A stretch of 64,000 nt of DNA from SAR202 cluster bacterium (lineage in GTDB: Bacteria; Chloroflexota; Dehalococcoidia; Lucifugimonadales; Lucifugimonadaceae): assembly GCA_009392215.1 (NCBI GenBank), contig VFGZ01000033.1, forward strand, positions 33,144 through 97,143. Reading direction: 5' to 3'. Position 1 is the stretch's first letter; each line of letters starts with the position of its first letter. The notes under the pieces are model-generated. The model was not told the origin of the DNA. It searched no databases and saw only the letters and a list, made by a program, of their open reading frames with translations. Below, piece by piece: positions 26,935 through 34,661 of this stretch. The translations under genes were made by a program, and so were the position numbers.

Positions 26935-27339
26935 CTATTCCAACGGTACTGTAGCTTGTCCGACAACCGCATTAGTACCGTCGGGCTTTTTGCATCCGAT
27001 AGAGCAGATAGCGATCAATCCAAGATCGGTTTCAGTGATATCCGTAATTTCCCCATGTATTTTTACAGTTTCTCCCGGGATCACTGGAGCGCTGAATCTC
27101 ACCTTTATATTTCCTCCTGAGTGCCATGTCTTAGGGAAATCTATAGCTAACATTTCTGTAACCAAAGCGAGGCTGAGCATGCCATGGGCGATCCGGGTCC
27201 CGAACTTAGTTGACGCAGCATACGCTGCATTTAAATGGATTGGATTGTGATCTCCAGAGGCCTCCGCATATGAATTCACACGTTCTTGGGTGATTTTTCT
27301 CGTGAACCCACTAAGTTTATCGCCGACTGAATGTATCAT
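26935..27339 (-). CDS. MaoC-like (R)-hydroxyacyl dehydratase, catalytic subunit (HadB-like)
   Basis: A 134-residue hot-dog protein. The hydratase-2 motif is complete: YAEASGDHNPIHLN (catalytic Asp and His near 27-32), then FGTRIAHGMLSLAL. It should dehydrate (R)-3-hydroxyacyl thioesters. Its stop-start junction with the preceding hot-dog gene overlaps by one base, so the two are probably subunits of one heterodimer, like mycobacterial HadA-HadB. In this block it would replace FabZ or FabA. Confidence 0.83.
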   Translation of the reverse strand: MIHSVGDKLSGFTRKITQERVNSYAEASGDHNPIHLNAAYAASTKFGTRIAHGMLSLALVTEMLAIDFPKTWHSGGNIKVRFSAPVIPGETVKIHGEITDITETDLGLIAICSIGCKKPDGTNAVVGQATVPLE

Positions 27340-27752
27340 TAGGGTTGTTCCGCTGTGACAATTATCGTAGTTGAGGAACTTCCCACATTGGTTCCGGTTT
27401 TGTCCTCATAGCAAACTTTAACGGTAGCGAAGCGATTATTGCCGCGGGCGGAGTTTCCGGCTAACTTTCCAACGGCATAGATTTTTTCGCCGATTTTGAC
27501 GGGTCGCACCCAACCGACTTCTTGCCCTGCGTGGATGGTCTGCAAGCCGCTCGAGAAGATTCCTAACTCATCGATCAACTTGGTTAGAGCAATTGCCACC
27601 ATGATTAATGGTGCCTGCGCATCGCCATAATCAGGGGATTCAAATCCACCTATGGCTTTCGTATATATATTGGCAGTTTCTGATGAAATCGTCACATCAT
27701 AAGGACCAAATTCGTGTCCAACTGCGGCTGTTGATATTAAAGGAGTCGTCAA
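27339..27752 (-). CDS. MaoC N-terminal-type hot-dog protein, non-catalytic subunit (HadA-like)
   Basis: A 137-residue protein with a hot-dog fold of the FAS1-dehydratase/MaoC N-terminal type. It begins VGHEFGPYDVTISSETANIY, has a substrate-loop region QTIHAGQEVGWVRPVKIGE, but lacks the Asp-x4-His catalytic motif seen in its partner. In HadAB systems this kind of subunit binds the acyl chain while the other supplies catalysis. It overlaps its partner by one base. Confidence 0.78.
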   Translation of the reverse strand: MTTPLISTAAVGHEFGPYDVTISSETANIYTKAIGGFESPDYGDAQAPLIMVAIALTKLIDELGIFSSGLQTIHAGQEVGWVRPVKIGEKIYAVGKLAGNSARGNNRFATVKVCYEDKTGTNVGSSSTTIIVTAEQP

Positions 27753-27844
27753 TGAAAAAATTTGATTGATTTAGATAAGGGTCAAAAGGAACTGTAATTG
27801 TAAAATTACCCTGTCTGTGGAGCAAAAATTAAAGGGATTAGGAT

Positions 27845-28393
27845 CTAAACGCCACTCGTTTTTCCTCCACCTCGTTGCATGGATATGGCTTCGTCTACTA
27901 ATTGACTTGCTAATTCATAAGCGGCAGGATTTCGGAAGTCGAGTTGTGATAAAGCGAGTACTCGATAAAGTAAGCCTGTTGAAACCAAACCACTATTACT
28001 ACTGCCAAGTGCAGGGAGTGCTACGCCCATAGCTTCGGATATTGCTACAGCTGCATTCATTCCGCTTTGATTTAAGAACACGCGTGTTATTACCCGACCT
28101 TTGTGCGTAACGCTCACGCCACTTCTATCTTGGTTTAATTCCACTCTTAAATGAGATCTAGGATGCCCTAAGAGTTTATATCCGTACTCGAGCGCTCGTT
28201 TTCTTGAAACGGTCAATTTCTTTTTCCCATATGTATTTTCGAACCTCAATTTTGAACTATATTGGGTTTCGAAATCAACTATAGATACGTATGATCCCAC
28301 CTGGAAAATACTCTCTGCTCCCCATGGCCTTATTTGAATCCCACTCTGGGACAGTATCGCTAAACGAGGTAACTCAATTGAGGAGCAGAGCAC
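27845..28393 (-). CDS. Hypothetical protein near an SDR remnant
   Basis: An open frame of up to 182 residues that I do not recognise. It has a basic middle (KKKLTVSRKRALEYGYKLLG) and a C-terminal helix-rich stretch (SGMNAAVAISEAMGV, AAYELASQLVDEAISM). No signal peptide or membrane segment is obvious. The GTG start at 28393 lies inside the loop of the 12-bp hairpin at 28368-28407 and has no Shine-Dalgarno, so the real start may be further in. It follows the cytochrome c maturation operon on the same strand. Confidence 0.5.
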   Translation of the reverse strand: MLCSSIELPRLAILSQSGIQIRPWGAESIFQVGSYVSIVDFETQYSSKLRFENTYGKKKLTVSRKRALEYGYKLLGHPRSHLRVELNQDRSGVSVTHKGRVITRVFLNQSGMNAAVAISEAMGVALPALGSSNSGLVSTGLLYRVLALSQLDFRNPAAYELASQLVDEAISMQRGGGKTSGV

Positions 28394-28407
28394 TGAATTG
28401 AGTTACC
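28368..28407. repeat. Perfect 12-bp inverted repeat (hairpin) at the edge of the SDR remnant
   Basis: GGTAACTCAATT (28368-28379) and AATTGAGTTACC (28396-28407) are exact complements with a 16-base loop. It is not followed by a T-tract on either strand, so it is not a standard terminator. It overlaps the nominal start of the hypothetical gene and ends 18 bases before the pseudogene fragment. Confidence 0.65.
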
Positions 28408-28424
28408 GACAGATGTTTTAACTG

Positions 28425-28565
28425 GCAGTTGTGGAATCCGTTCTTTTTATACGAGAGCAGGCATCTCAAGACGTTGGTAACGTAGTGGCGTTTATTGAAT
28501 CAGACCGAGCAAACTTCATCACTGGTCAGGCAATTAACGTTGGTGGTGGGAGCAGGAGGAGTTAG
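28425..28565 (+). pseudogene. C-terminal remnant of a short-chain dehydrogenase
   Basis: The plus strand encodes, in one frame ending at TAG 28563-28565, QDVGNVVAFIESDRANF followed by ITGQAINVGGGSRRS. This is the standard C-terminal end of classical SDR proteins (compare the DVAxxVAFLxSDxAxxITGQxIxVDGG consensus). A stop codon lies immediately upstream at 28419-28421 and no Rossmann motif or active site is present, so about 200 residues are missing. The piece is a relic of a deleted or rearranged gene. It is opposite in strand to both neighbours. Confidence 0.68.
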
Positions 28566-28577
28566 TATTTTTCTGTT

Positions 28578-29159
28578 TCATTTTGAACTATTAATACCGA
28601 GAGCCTCATCCGTCATTTTGGTAAGGATGTGGTCGAGGGTGTCGGTGGTGTTTGGCCCAACGATTTTTTTGACGATTTCACCATTTGGGTTGACGAAGAA
28701 TTTTTCTGGGATGCCGGTGATTCCGAAATCGACCGCTATTAATCCTGAGGTGTCAATTCCATTTACGTACTCTATATTGTTTCGTTCGATGAATTTTTCG
28801 ACTGCATCGATGTCGTCCCATATGGCGACTCCAATGAATTCAACCCCGCGTTCCCTCCATGTTTTATAGGATTCGCTAAGAATTGGCCCCTCGGCCCGGC
28901 ATGGAGAGCACCATGAAGACCAAAAATCAATTACAACGATCTTTCCGCGATAATCACTAATCGAGATCAAATCGCCATTCAAGGTTTTAAGTTTAAAATC
29001 GTTAAATGGGTGCGTGGACAGTTTCGTTTCTCCGAAACTATCGTTAACTCCCGGTTTGCCAGTGGTTCCGTCGTTATGAATAACACCCCATGTGAATAAC
29101 CCGATCACGAGGGCTATTGGTATACCTATGCCGATTAGTACTGAAGATCTTTGTCCCAT
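28578..29159 (-). CDS. CcmG/ResA-like membrane-anchored thioredoxin
   Basis: A 193-residue TlpA-family thiol-disulfide oxidoreductase with one N-terminal membrane helix (about 8-26), then a periplasm-facing thioredoxin domain. The active site is WCSPC in DFWSSWCSPCRAEGP and the cis-Pro region is GITGIPEKFF, typical of CcmG/DsbE. It reduces apocytochrome c cysteines before heme attachment. It is the last gene of the ccm segment, two bases after the upstream membrane protein gene. Confidence 0.86.
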   Translation of the reverse strand: MGQRSSVLIGIGIPIALVIGLFTWGVIHNDGTTGKPGVNDSFGETKLSTHPFNDFKLKTLNGDLISISDYRGKIVVIDFWSSWCSPCRAEGPILSESYKTWRERGVEFIGVAIWDDIDAVEKFIERNNIEYVNGIDTSGLIAVDFGITGIPEKFFVNPNGEIVKKIVGPNTTDTLDHILTKMTDEALGINSSK

Positions 29160-29161
29160 GC

Positions 29162-30451
29162 CTACTTTTCCGGTTTTTTGGGCGACTCGTCAGTAATTAT
29201 TGGACGCCTCTGGGATGATGCCTCCTCAATTGCGGCGACCTTTTGTTTTAGTTTGTTACGACGTTTTTTATATTCGCTTTCGTCAGTGTGGTGATTTTCA
29301 TAGTTCTCGTCGAGCGCAGCGATTTCCCTAATGATTTCCATTCGACGTGCCATTTTTAGTTTGTCTTGATCGGTTCTTGTCTGTCTTTGTGATTTGAAGA
29401 TAGCGTACGCGAGGATTGTTATCAAAGTAAGTCCGACCATTCCTGCGAGTATGTATATGTAACTTCGGCTGTTGAGAAATTCAGAAATCTCTTGTAGTGG
29501 TGTCGGTTGGGGCATCCTTCTGAAGGAGATGGTAATTTTCTCGTCAGCTACAAAGTTGCTACCTTGGATTGCGTTGAAAAGGCTGTCCGCTACAGTGACC
29601 TGTTCTGTGGAATGCAAGTTATCAGAGCTGATAGAACCTGCTTCATCCGCCAGCAGCATTCGAATTTCAGTGGCTCCGTAAGGTAGCTTTAAAATGAAAT
29701 CGAATCCGTCGCCTTCATATGGAACGATGTAGCTAATTAATATTGTGGCGTCGCCGGGCGGTACCGGGTTGGTCATAGCAAATCCGGTGGCGATATCCAT
29801 TATATTGCCTGGTGGGAGATCTGACTCGACAGAAAGATTCGTGTATCCGAGCGGTAAATTGAAGCGAAGCAATTCCAGTCCAGTGAGATTTGGATTTTTG
29901 AGATCAGGTATCCAAACACGATCGCCGATGTTGCTTAGATTGATGACGGAGAGCACGCCTGCCTGCCGTTCGCGAGCATTAATGGTTGGGATCATCAGCA
30001 CGTATGATTTGATTTTTATTTGCTCAAGTGAGACAGTTTCTTCATATATTGTTAGTACAACGTCCTGCCAGTTATCTACAAATTGCATATCAACACTTGG
30101 CGTATAGGTCCCCGCGTTTGCAACAACGCGCAAATTTGCTCCAGGTTTAGGTACAACATTTTTGAATTGGAAAATCCCATTTTCGTCGGCTAACGTGGAC
30201 GCCTCTTCGATGATCTGATTATTTATAAGATCAATTGCCAGCAGTAGCACTTCCGTATTGATCGGAATGTCTCCTTCTGTCGTGCCATTGATCACTTTTC
30301 CAGTAATCTCTGTTTGGGACGTTTGCGAGTCCGCAATTCTGGGTCTGTCTATGTCAAAAGAAAAAAATATCGCAATGACAATTGCCGTTATGCCTAGTCT
30401 GGACCACCAACCTAGTAGCGATTGGTCAGATATGGTATGGCGTATCATCAA
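29162..30451 (-). CDS. Membrane-anchored protein with Ig-like N-terminal domain in the ccm operon
   Basis: A 429-residue protein I cannot name. It has an N-terminal hydrophobic segment (about 14-33), an exported region starting with a carboxypeptidase-regulatory-like beta domain (TGKVINGTTEGDIPINTEV), a long beta-rich middle, a second membrane helix (about 333-352) and a charged coiled-coil tail of about 75 residues (KMARRMEIIREIAALDENYE). Its start overlaps the ccmI-like gene by four bases. Position between ccmI-like and ccmG-like genes suggests a part in cytochrome c maturation or heme delivery in this lineage; that is an inference. Confidence 0.65.
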   Translation of the reverse strand: MMIRHTISDQSLLGWWSRLGITAIVIAIFFSFDIDRPRIADSQTSQTEITGKVINGTTEGDIPINTEVLLLAIDLINNQIIEEASTLADENGIFQFKNVVPKPGANLRVVANAGTYTPSVDMQFVDNWQDVVLTIYEETVSLEQIKIKSYVLMIPTINARERQAGVLSVINLSNIGDRVWIPDLKNPNLTGLELLRFNLPLGYTNLSVESDLPPGNIMDIATGFAMTNPVPPGDATILISYIVPYEGDGFDFILKLPYGATEIRMLLADEAGSISSDNLHSTEQVTVADSLFNAIQGSNFVADEKITISFRRMPQPTPLQEISEFLNSRSYIYILAGMVGLTLITILAYAIFKSQRQTRTDQDKLKMARRMEIIREIAALDENYENHHTDESEYKKRRNKLKQKVAAIEEASSQRRPIITDESPKKPEK

Positions 30452-30804
30452 AGGTCACGATCTTCTGAAGCCTGTCGAGATTGCTCTCTTTGGCGGGCAA
30501 CCTCGGCTTCGAGCTCATTACCACTAACAGATATGGGTGGTTCTGATTCTTGTTTGAGCAACTTTGCTGCTGACATTCTTAGTTCGTCTCGCATCAGCAG
30601 GAATTCCGAGTTAGTTAGGTCACCAGATGAAAGTTCTGCTTCTAGATCATGTATTTTGCTATAAATCCTGAGTCTTTCTGCGAGGATTTTGTCACGTGTT
30701 CCTAGCTTTTCAAAAATTGACTTGTATTTTTCTGACCTTAGAAATGGATAGGCTATGACCGCAATGGAAAGTAGCGCGATAGTGATCTCCAAAATGATGA
30801 CCAT
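30448..30804 (-). CDS. CcmI-like small membrane protein
   Basis: A 118-residue protein with one N-terminal helix (about 2-21, IILEITIALLSIAVIAYPFL) and a cytoplasmic coiled coil with the pattern ILAERLRIYSKIHDLEAELSSGDLTN, which resembles the N-terminal part of CcmI (ALRDLExDxxxGKLxxxDY). The tetratricopeptide part of proteobacterial CcmI is missing, as is common outside that phylum. It overlaps ccmF by one base and the next gene by four. Confidence 0.66.
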   Translation of the reverse strand: MVIILEITIALLSIAVIAYPFLRSEKYKSIFEKLGTRDKILAERLRIYSKIHDLEAELSSGDLTNSEFLLMRDELRMSAAKLLKQESEPPISVSGNELEAEVARQREQSRQASEDRDL

Positions 30805-32876
30805 CAGATATCACTCTCTCTTATCATTCTCCTTCTCACCTGGGTATTTGGCCGGTCGGCGGCTTGAGGCCAGAGTGCTACCATCGTGCCAAGTATGAAA
30901 ATTGGTCCTGCTGCCCATAGCCACCAAGCGAGTGGATTTATGCTTACTGCGAGCGATACTCGTCCATCCGGCAGGAAATCGCGTGGTATAACGTAAAGAT
31001 CTTCGATAATGGTAGATCTTATACCGGAACGTACAGAAGCCATGTTGAAATCCAAGTAGAACCCATGCCAGGGATTTATCTGACTAATTAGTCGATCACC
31101 GGGTCTACGTGTGCTGTCATTTAATGTGAAACCAGTAGAGCCTTGTGCTTTCGCTGCCGATTTTTCTGTTGCATAACTGTTTACATCTATGTTGTAGACC
31201 GAAATTTCGGCCCATTTGGCAATGCGGTCGGGTCTACTAGAGTCTCCGTTATCGACATATTCAATTCGATAGTTATCAAGTACAAGACTCTGACCGATTT
31301 CGAGGGCACCATCGGTGCGTTGTTGATAAAAATTTGTGCCAATGATACCCAGTCCTAGCATTAGGATTGAAATGTGAACGATGTAACCGCCGTGTCTCGG
31401 CCGGTTCCCGTTTACAAGTTTCCACCAGGCTTTTGCCCAGTTCTCTCCATTGCGGTGGCGTGCCATGGTTCCTCTCGCCCATTCTTCAAGAATGGCAAAT
31501 GCGACGAACGCAATAACTCCAAAAGAGAAAATTGCTACAGGGCGTTTTACTCCTAGGCCTAACAACACAAGTATCGTGAGTATGCCAACTGCTGTAGGCC
31601 AAATAAACCATTGTCTAAGGGAACGTGATGAAGCTTTTCGCCAGGGGAGCAACGGACCAACCCCCATCATGACAACGATACCAAGTAGCACTGGTCCGTT
31701 CGCACGATTGAAGTAGGGTGCTGAAACACTTACTGATACGTCTCGGGCAAGGTCTGAAAACAAAGGAAAAAGGACTCCCCAAAGTGTTATGCCCATAACA
31801 GCGAGAAATAGGAAGTTGTTTACTAGGAACGAAGCCTCTCGTGACAGGAATGATTCCATGGCTCGATCGGATTTTAAATGAGGCATTCGCCATAGGAATA
31901 ACGTAAATGCAAATATCAGGGCGAACATCATGAACCCAAGAAAAATCATGCCGAGTGTGGAAGATGCAAAGGAATGTACACTGACGACTGGTCCTCCGCG
32001 ATTGATGAACATACCAAGTTGCGCAAGTACAAAAGCGATGTTGAGTAGTGCGACGTTCCACATTCGGAACATTCCGCGTCGTTTTTGAACCATGATGGAA
32101 TGAGCAAAGGCTGTCATCACGAGCCATGGCATGAGTGCAACGTTTTCGATGGGGTCCCACGCCCAGTAGCCACCCCAACCGAGGATGGTGTATGCCCACC
32201 AGGCCCCTAGTAGCATACCCGTCCCGAGAACCGCCCAGCTAAGAATCGCTGAGATTCTCGCTACGTTAACCCAATCATCACCATAATTTCCAGCAAGCAA
32301 CGCTCCCGATGAGAAAGCAAAGGGTATTGTTATTGCAATTAGCCCACCCATCAGTAATGGTGGGTGGCTGAACATGCCCGGATGAGTTAGAAGCGGGTTT
32401 ATTCCACGCCCCTCTGCAGGAACTGTTTCAAGTAACTCGAAAGGGTTTGCAAAGAATGACAATACAAAAAAGTAAAAAAGTTGCACCCCAGCCAATATTG
32501 CAATAGTCCACGGCATGCTGCGGGCGAGCTGCTTTGGTGCGAACCTTACTGATATCGCTGAGATTATCGATAAGATCAGGACGATATATAAAAGCGATCC
32601 TTCGTTTCCTGAATAAAAAGCGACCCATACATAGGCCCGATCCATGATCGTGTTTGAATGATCGGCAACATATTTAATTGCGAATTCATTTTGGACGAAG
32701 GCAGCGATTAAAGTAGTTGATGCTACGCTTGCAGAAAGAATGGACATGTATAAAGCCCGGCGTGAACTGACTATTAATTCGGGCAGACCAATCTTTACGC
32801 CTATAACTGATCCCAGCAACGAGTATGTTGTTACTCCAAGACCGATAAGTAGAGCCATTGTGCCAAGTTCTGCCAT
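30804..32876 (-). CDS. ccmF: Cytochrome c heme lyase subunit CcmF
   Basis: A 690-residue polytopic membrane protein. The WWD heme-handling motif is present as GWGGYWAWDPIENVALMPW near residue 235, followed by the His-rich region of the family; about 14-15 membrane helices are expected, with a large exported domain near 520-650. It attaches heme from CcmE to apocytochrome c with CcmH. It overlaps ccmH and the ccmI-like gene by one base each. Confidence 0.95.
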   Translation of the reverse strand: MAELGTMALLIGLGVTTYSLLGSVIGVKIGLPELIVSSRRALYMSILSASVASTTLIAAFVQNEFAIKYVADHSNTIMDRAYVWVAFYSGNEGSLLYIVLILSIISAISVRFAPKQLARSMPWTIAILAGVQLFYFFVLSFFANPFELLETVPAEGRGINPLLTHPGMFSHPPLLMGGLIAITIPFAFSSGALLAGNYGDDWVNVARISAILSWAVLGTGMLLGAWWAYTILGWGGYWAWDPIENVALMPWLVMTAFAHSIMVQKRRGMFRMWNVALLNIAFVLAQLGMFINRGGPVVSVHSFASSTLGMIFLGFMMFALIFAFTLFLWRMPHLKSDRAMESFLSREASFLVNNFLFLAVMGITLWGVLFPLFSDLARDVSVSVSAPYFNRANGPVLLGIVVMMGVGPLLPWRKASSRSLRQWFIWPTAVGILTILVLLGLGVKRPVAIFSFGVIAFVAFAILEEWARGTMARHRNGENWAKAWWKLVNGNRPRHGGYIVHISILMLGLGIIGTNFYQQRTDGALEIGQSLVLDNYRIEYVDNGDSSRPDRIAKWAEISVYNIDVNSYATEKSAAKAQGSTGFTLNDSTRRPGDRLISQINPWHGFYLDFNMASVRSGIRSTIIEDLYVIPRDFLPDGRVSLAVSINPLAWWLWAAGPIFILGTMVALWPQAADRPNTQVRRRMIRESDI

Positions 32877-33490
32877 TAAGATTTTATCTCGTCTACAGAT
32901 TGGTTATTTGGATTGTAATCCTCAGAGTTTTTATCTTCGTGGATCCCTAAATCAGTATCGACCTGTTTCAAATATTTGGAAAGTTCGTGTTGCTTAGGCG
33001 TGCCTATCAGCGTAGCTTGCGTATTGGATCTTCGCATATTTTTTAAAGCTAAAAACGCGATCGAAATTCCGCCAAGAACGATGAATATCGGCATGATCCA
33101 TGCCAAAAGATTAAATCCAATACCTTTTGGAGCTGCCAGGATATCCTCACCATATCTTAAGACGAAATAGTCCTTGATTTCTGAGTTGGATTTACCTTCT
33201 TGAAGCAATTCTCGAACCTTTGCACGCATATCTTGAGATATTTGTGCATTAGATCCATCTATCGTCTGAGCATCACAAACAGGACACATTAATTGATTAG
33301 TTAATTGATGCATGCGTTGTTCAAGTGTGATGTCTTCTTCTCGGATGCATCCGAATGTAATCATCATCAAGACTAAAAATAGTATCGGAGATGTAATGAC
33401 GATATTTTTGTTGACGAGCTTGTGCGATCTGATCAATTTAAACAAGAACCCATTTATTGGGGTCTGTATATTTTCTGTGTCAACGATCAA
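32876..33490 (-). CDS. ccmH: Cytochrome c maturation protein CcmH
   Basis: About 204 residues in the open frame. The redox motif LMCPVCDAQTI (CxxC, normally LRCPVCQ) near 85 is followed by AQISQDMRAKVRELLQEGKS and the conserved YGEDILAAPKG, then a membrane helix near 150 and a cytoplasmic tail. It reduces or binds apocytochrome c. The listed TTG start is at the foot of a hairpin, and the first 20 or so residues are not family-like, so translation may start further in, before the hydrophobic segment around residues 31-45. Confidence 0.88.
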   Translation of the reverse strand: MIVDTENIQTPINGFLFKLIRSHKLVNKNIVITSPILFLVLMMITFGCIREEDITLEQRMHQLTNQLMCPVCDAQTIDGSNAQISQDMRAKVRELLQEGKSNSEIKDYFVLRYGEDILAAPKGIGFNLLAWIMPIFIVLGGISIAFLALKNMRRSNTQATLIGTPKQHELSKYLKQVDTDLGIHEDKNSEDYNPNNQSVDEIKS

Positions 33491-33522
33491 AGAGCATTGC
33501 GGGTATGCTCAGCAATGCTCTT
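33490..33522 (-). repeat. Perfect 11-bp hairpin between complex III and ccm genes
   Basis: AAGAGCATTGC (33490-33500) and GCAATGCTCTT (33512-33522) are exact complements around an 11-base loop. It lies in the only sizeable gap between actE and ccmH. No T-tract follows on the minus strand, so it is more likely an mRNA-stabilising or processing stem than a terminator. Confidence 0.65.
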
Positions 33523-33532
33523 GAGCTGAAAC

Positions 33533-34141
33533 TTATTTGCTGAGGCCAGTCGAATCATCGAAGATGTAATTTACGATATCTCTTATGTCTTCTTCGGCTA
33601 GAATTTTGCCAAATTCAGGCATCACTGGACCGTTCCATCCTGAGACGAACCTGAACATGATTTCACGTTCGTTTAGGCGGTTAGCTGCGGACTCTACAAG
33701 GTTTGGGGGAGACTTGTAAGGTTCCCCTTCATTGGTGGCGTAAAAACTTGAACTCGAAGTTATGTGACGTGTTGCCTTGCCATCTCCTAGACCTGTCATA
33801 CCGTGACAGACAGAACAGTTCACTCTATATAGATCGCCGGCGATCACCGGATCATAGGTCCTAGTACGTTTGTCAGGCACTCTTAATACTGAATCAGGAT
33901 GGCCCGTAGATGCGAAGACCACTGAATCGGCTAGAGGTGCTAGACGAGGAGGTTCTTGTGCCTTGTATGCTTGGGAGTAATGCATTTCAGAAAATAACTC
34001 TACCGGATAGGTGTTCGATTCCTGCACGGCACATGCAGAAGTAGTGATACATGCAATCAGAGCAATCCCAACGAGTACGAAAAAACGACGCGTTGAGTTT
34101 GCTGCAGTCATTGGATTGAAATTTGCTACGAACCCATTCAT
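33533..34141 (-). CDS. actE: Alternative complex III monoheme cytochrome c subunit (ActE-like)
   Basis: A 202-residue lipoprotein-type cytochrome. The N-terminal signal (about 18-37) ends with TTSAC, a plausible lipobox, and one heme motif is present in VNCSVCHGMTGLGDG; VMPEFG near the end offers the axial Met. It should pass electrons from the complex to a periplasm-side acceptor or oxidase. Its start overlaps the actD stop by one base (TAATG). Confidence 0.86.
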   Translation of the reverse strand: MNGFVANFNPMTAANSTRRFFVLVGIALIACITTSACAVQESNTYPVELFSEMHYSQAYKAQEPPRLAPLADSVVFASTGHPDSVLRVPDKRTRTYDPVIAGDLYRVNCSVCHGMTGLGDGKATRHITSSSSFYATNEGEPYKSPPNLVESAANRLNEREIMFRFVSGWNGPVMPEFGKILAEEDIRDIVNYIFDDSTGLSK

Positions 34142-34650
34142 TAGGCTGTTTTTATCTCCAGGGCACCGGCTTTATTAAGTACGTTTTGTGCTTCTGCGAC
34201 TTTAGAATCATCGTCAAATGTCACTACCACGCCAATCCAGCCTTCGGTAATTCGAGTATCGTAAACTCCAGGCTTCATATTTGGCAGTCGAGACTCAAAA
34301 ACAATACCGATTACGGTGGCTATGACACCGGATAACATTGTCATTTCATACATGATTATCAGCATGGCGAAAATCGAAAGTATTGGTTTCCCGCCAGTTA
34401 CCATTGGATACGCCAACTGAGTTACTGCGGTTAAGAAAATCGAAAGTGTTAGACCGATAATCGCACCGAATGCAGGAAATCTAAACAATCGGTGTTGTGG
34501 CACATATTCACCGAATGCACCTTCAGGGTAAGGCGTGCCGGTTAGTACATCGAATGTTCCAAGTTCGAATCCTGCTTCCTTTAACCCGTCCATAGCATCA
34601 GCTGCGAGTTCAGGTTGTTGAAATAGTCCAAGAATACTTTGCGTGCTCAT
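34141..34650 (-). CDS. actD: Alternative complex III subunit D (DUF3341)
   Basis: A 169-residue DUF3341 protein with an N-terminal soluble part (SILGLFQQPELAADAMDGL) and two membrane helices (about 60-82 and 92-117), followed by a C-terminal loop with GVVVTFDDDSK. This is the usual ActD layout. It stands between the ActC-type and ActE genes, as in other complex III operons. Confidence 0.88.
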   Translation of the reverse strand: MSTQSILGLFQQPELAADAMDGLKEAGFELGTFDVLTGTPYPEGAFGEYVPQHRLFRFPAFGAIIGLTLSIFLTAVTQLAYPMVTGGKPILSIFAMLIIMYEMTMLSGVIATVIGIVFESRLPNMKPGVYDTRITEGWIGVVVTFDDDSKVAEAQNVLNKAGALEIKTA

Positions 34651-34661
34651 CAGAAAGTCCT

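Noticed and set aside
31615..32199. 194-codon open frame in the same strand but another frame of ccmF
   Set aside because: Rich in His, Arg and Ser with no family pattern; it lies wholly within well-supported ccmF coding sequence.
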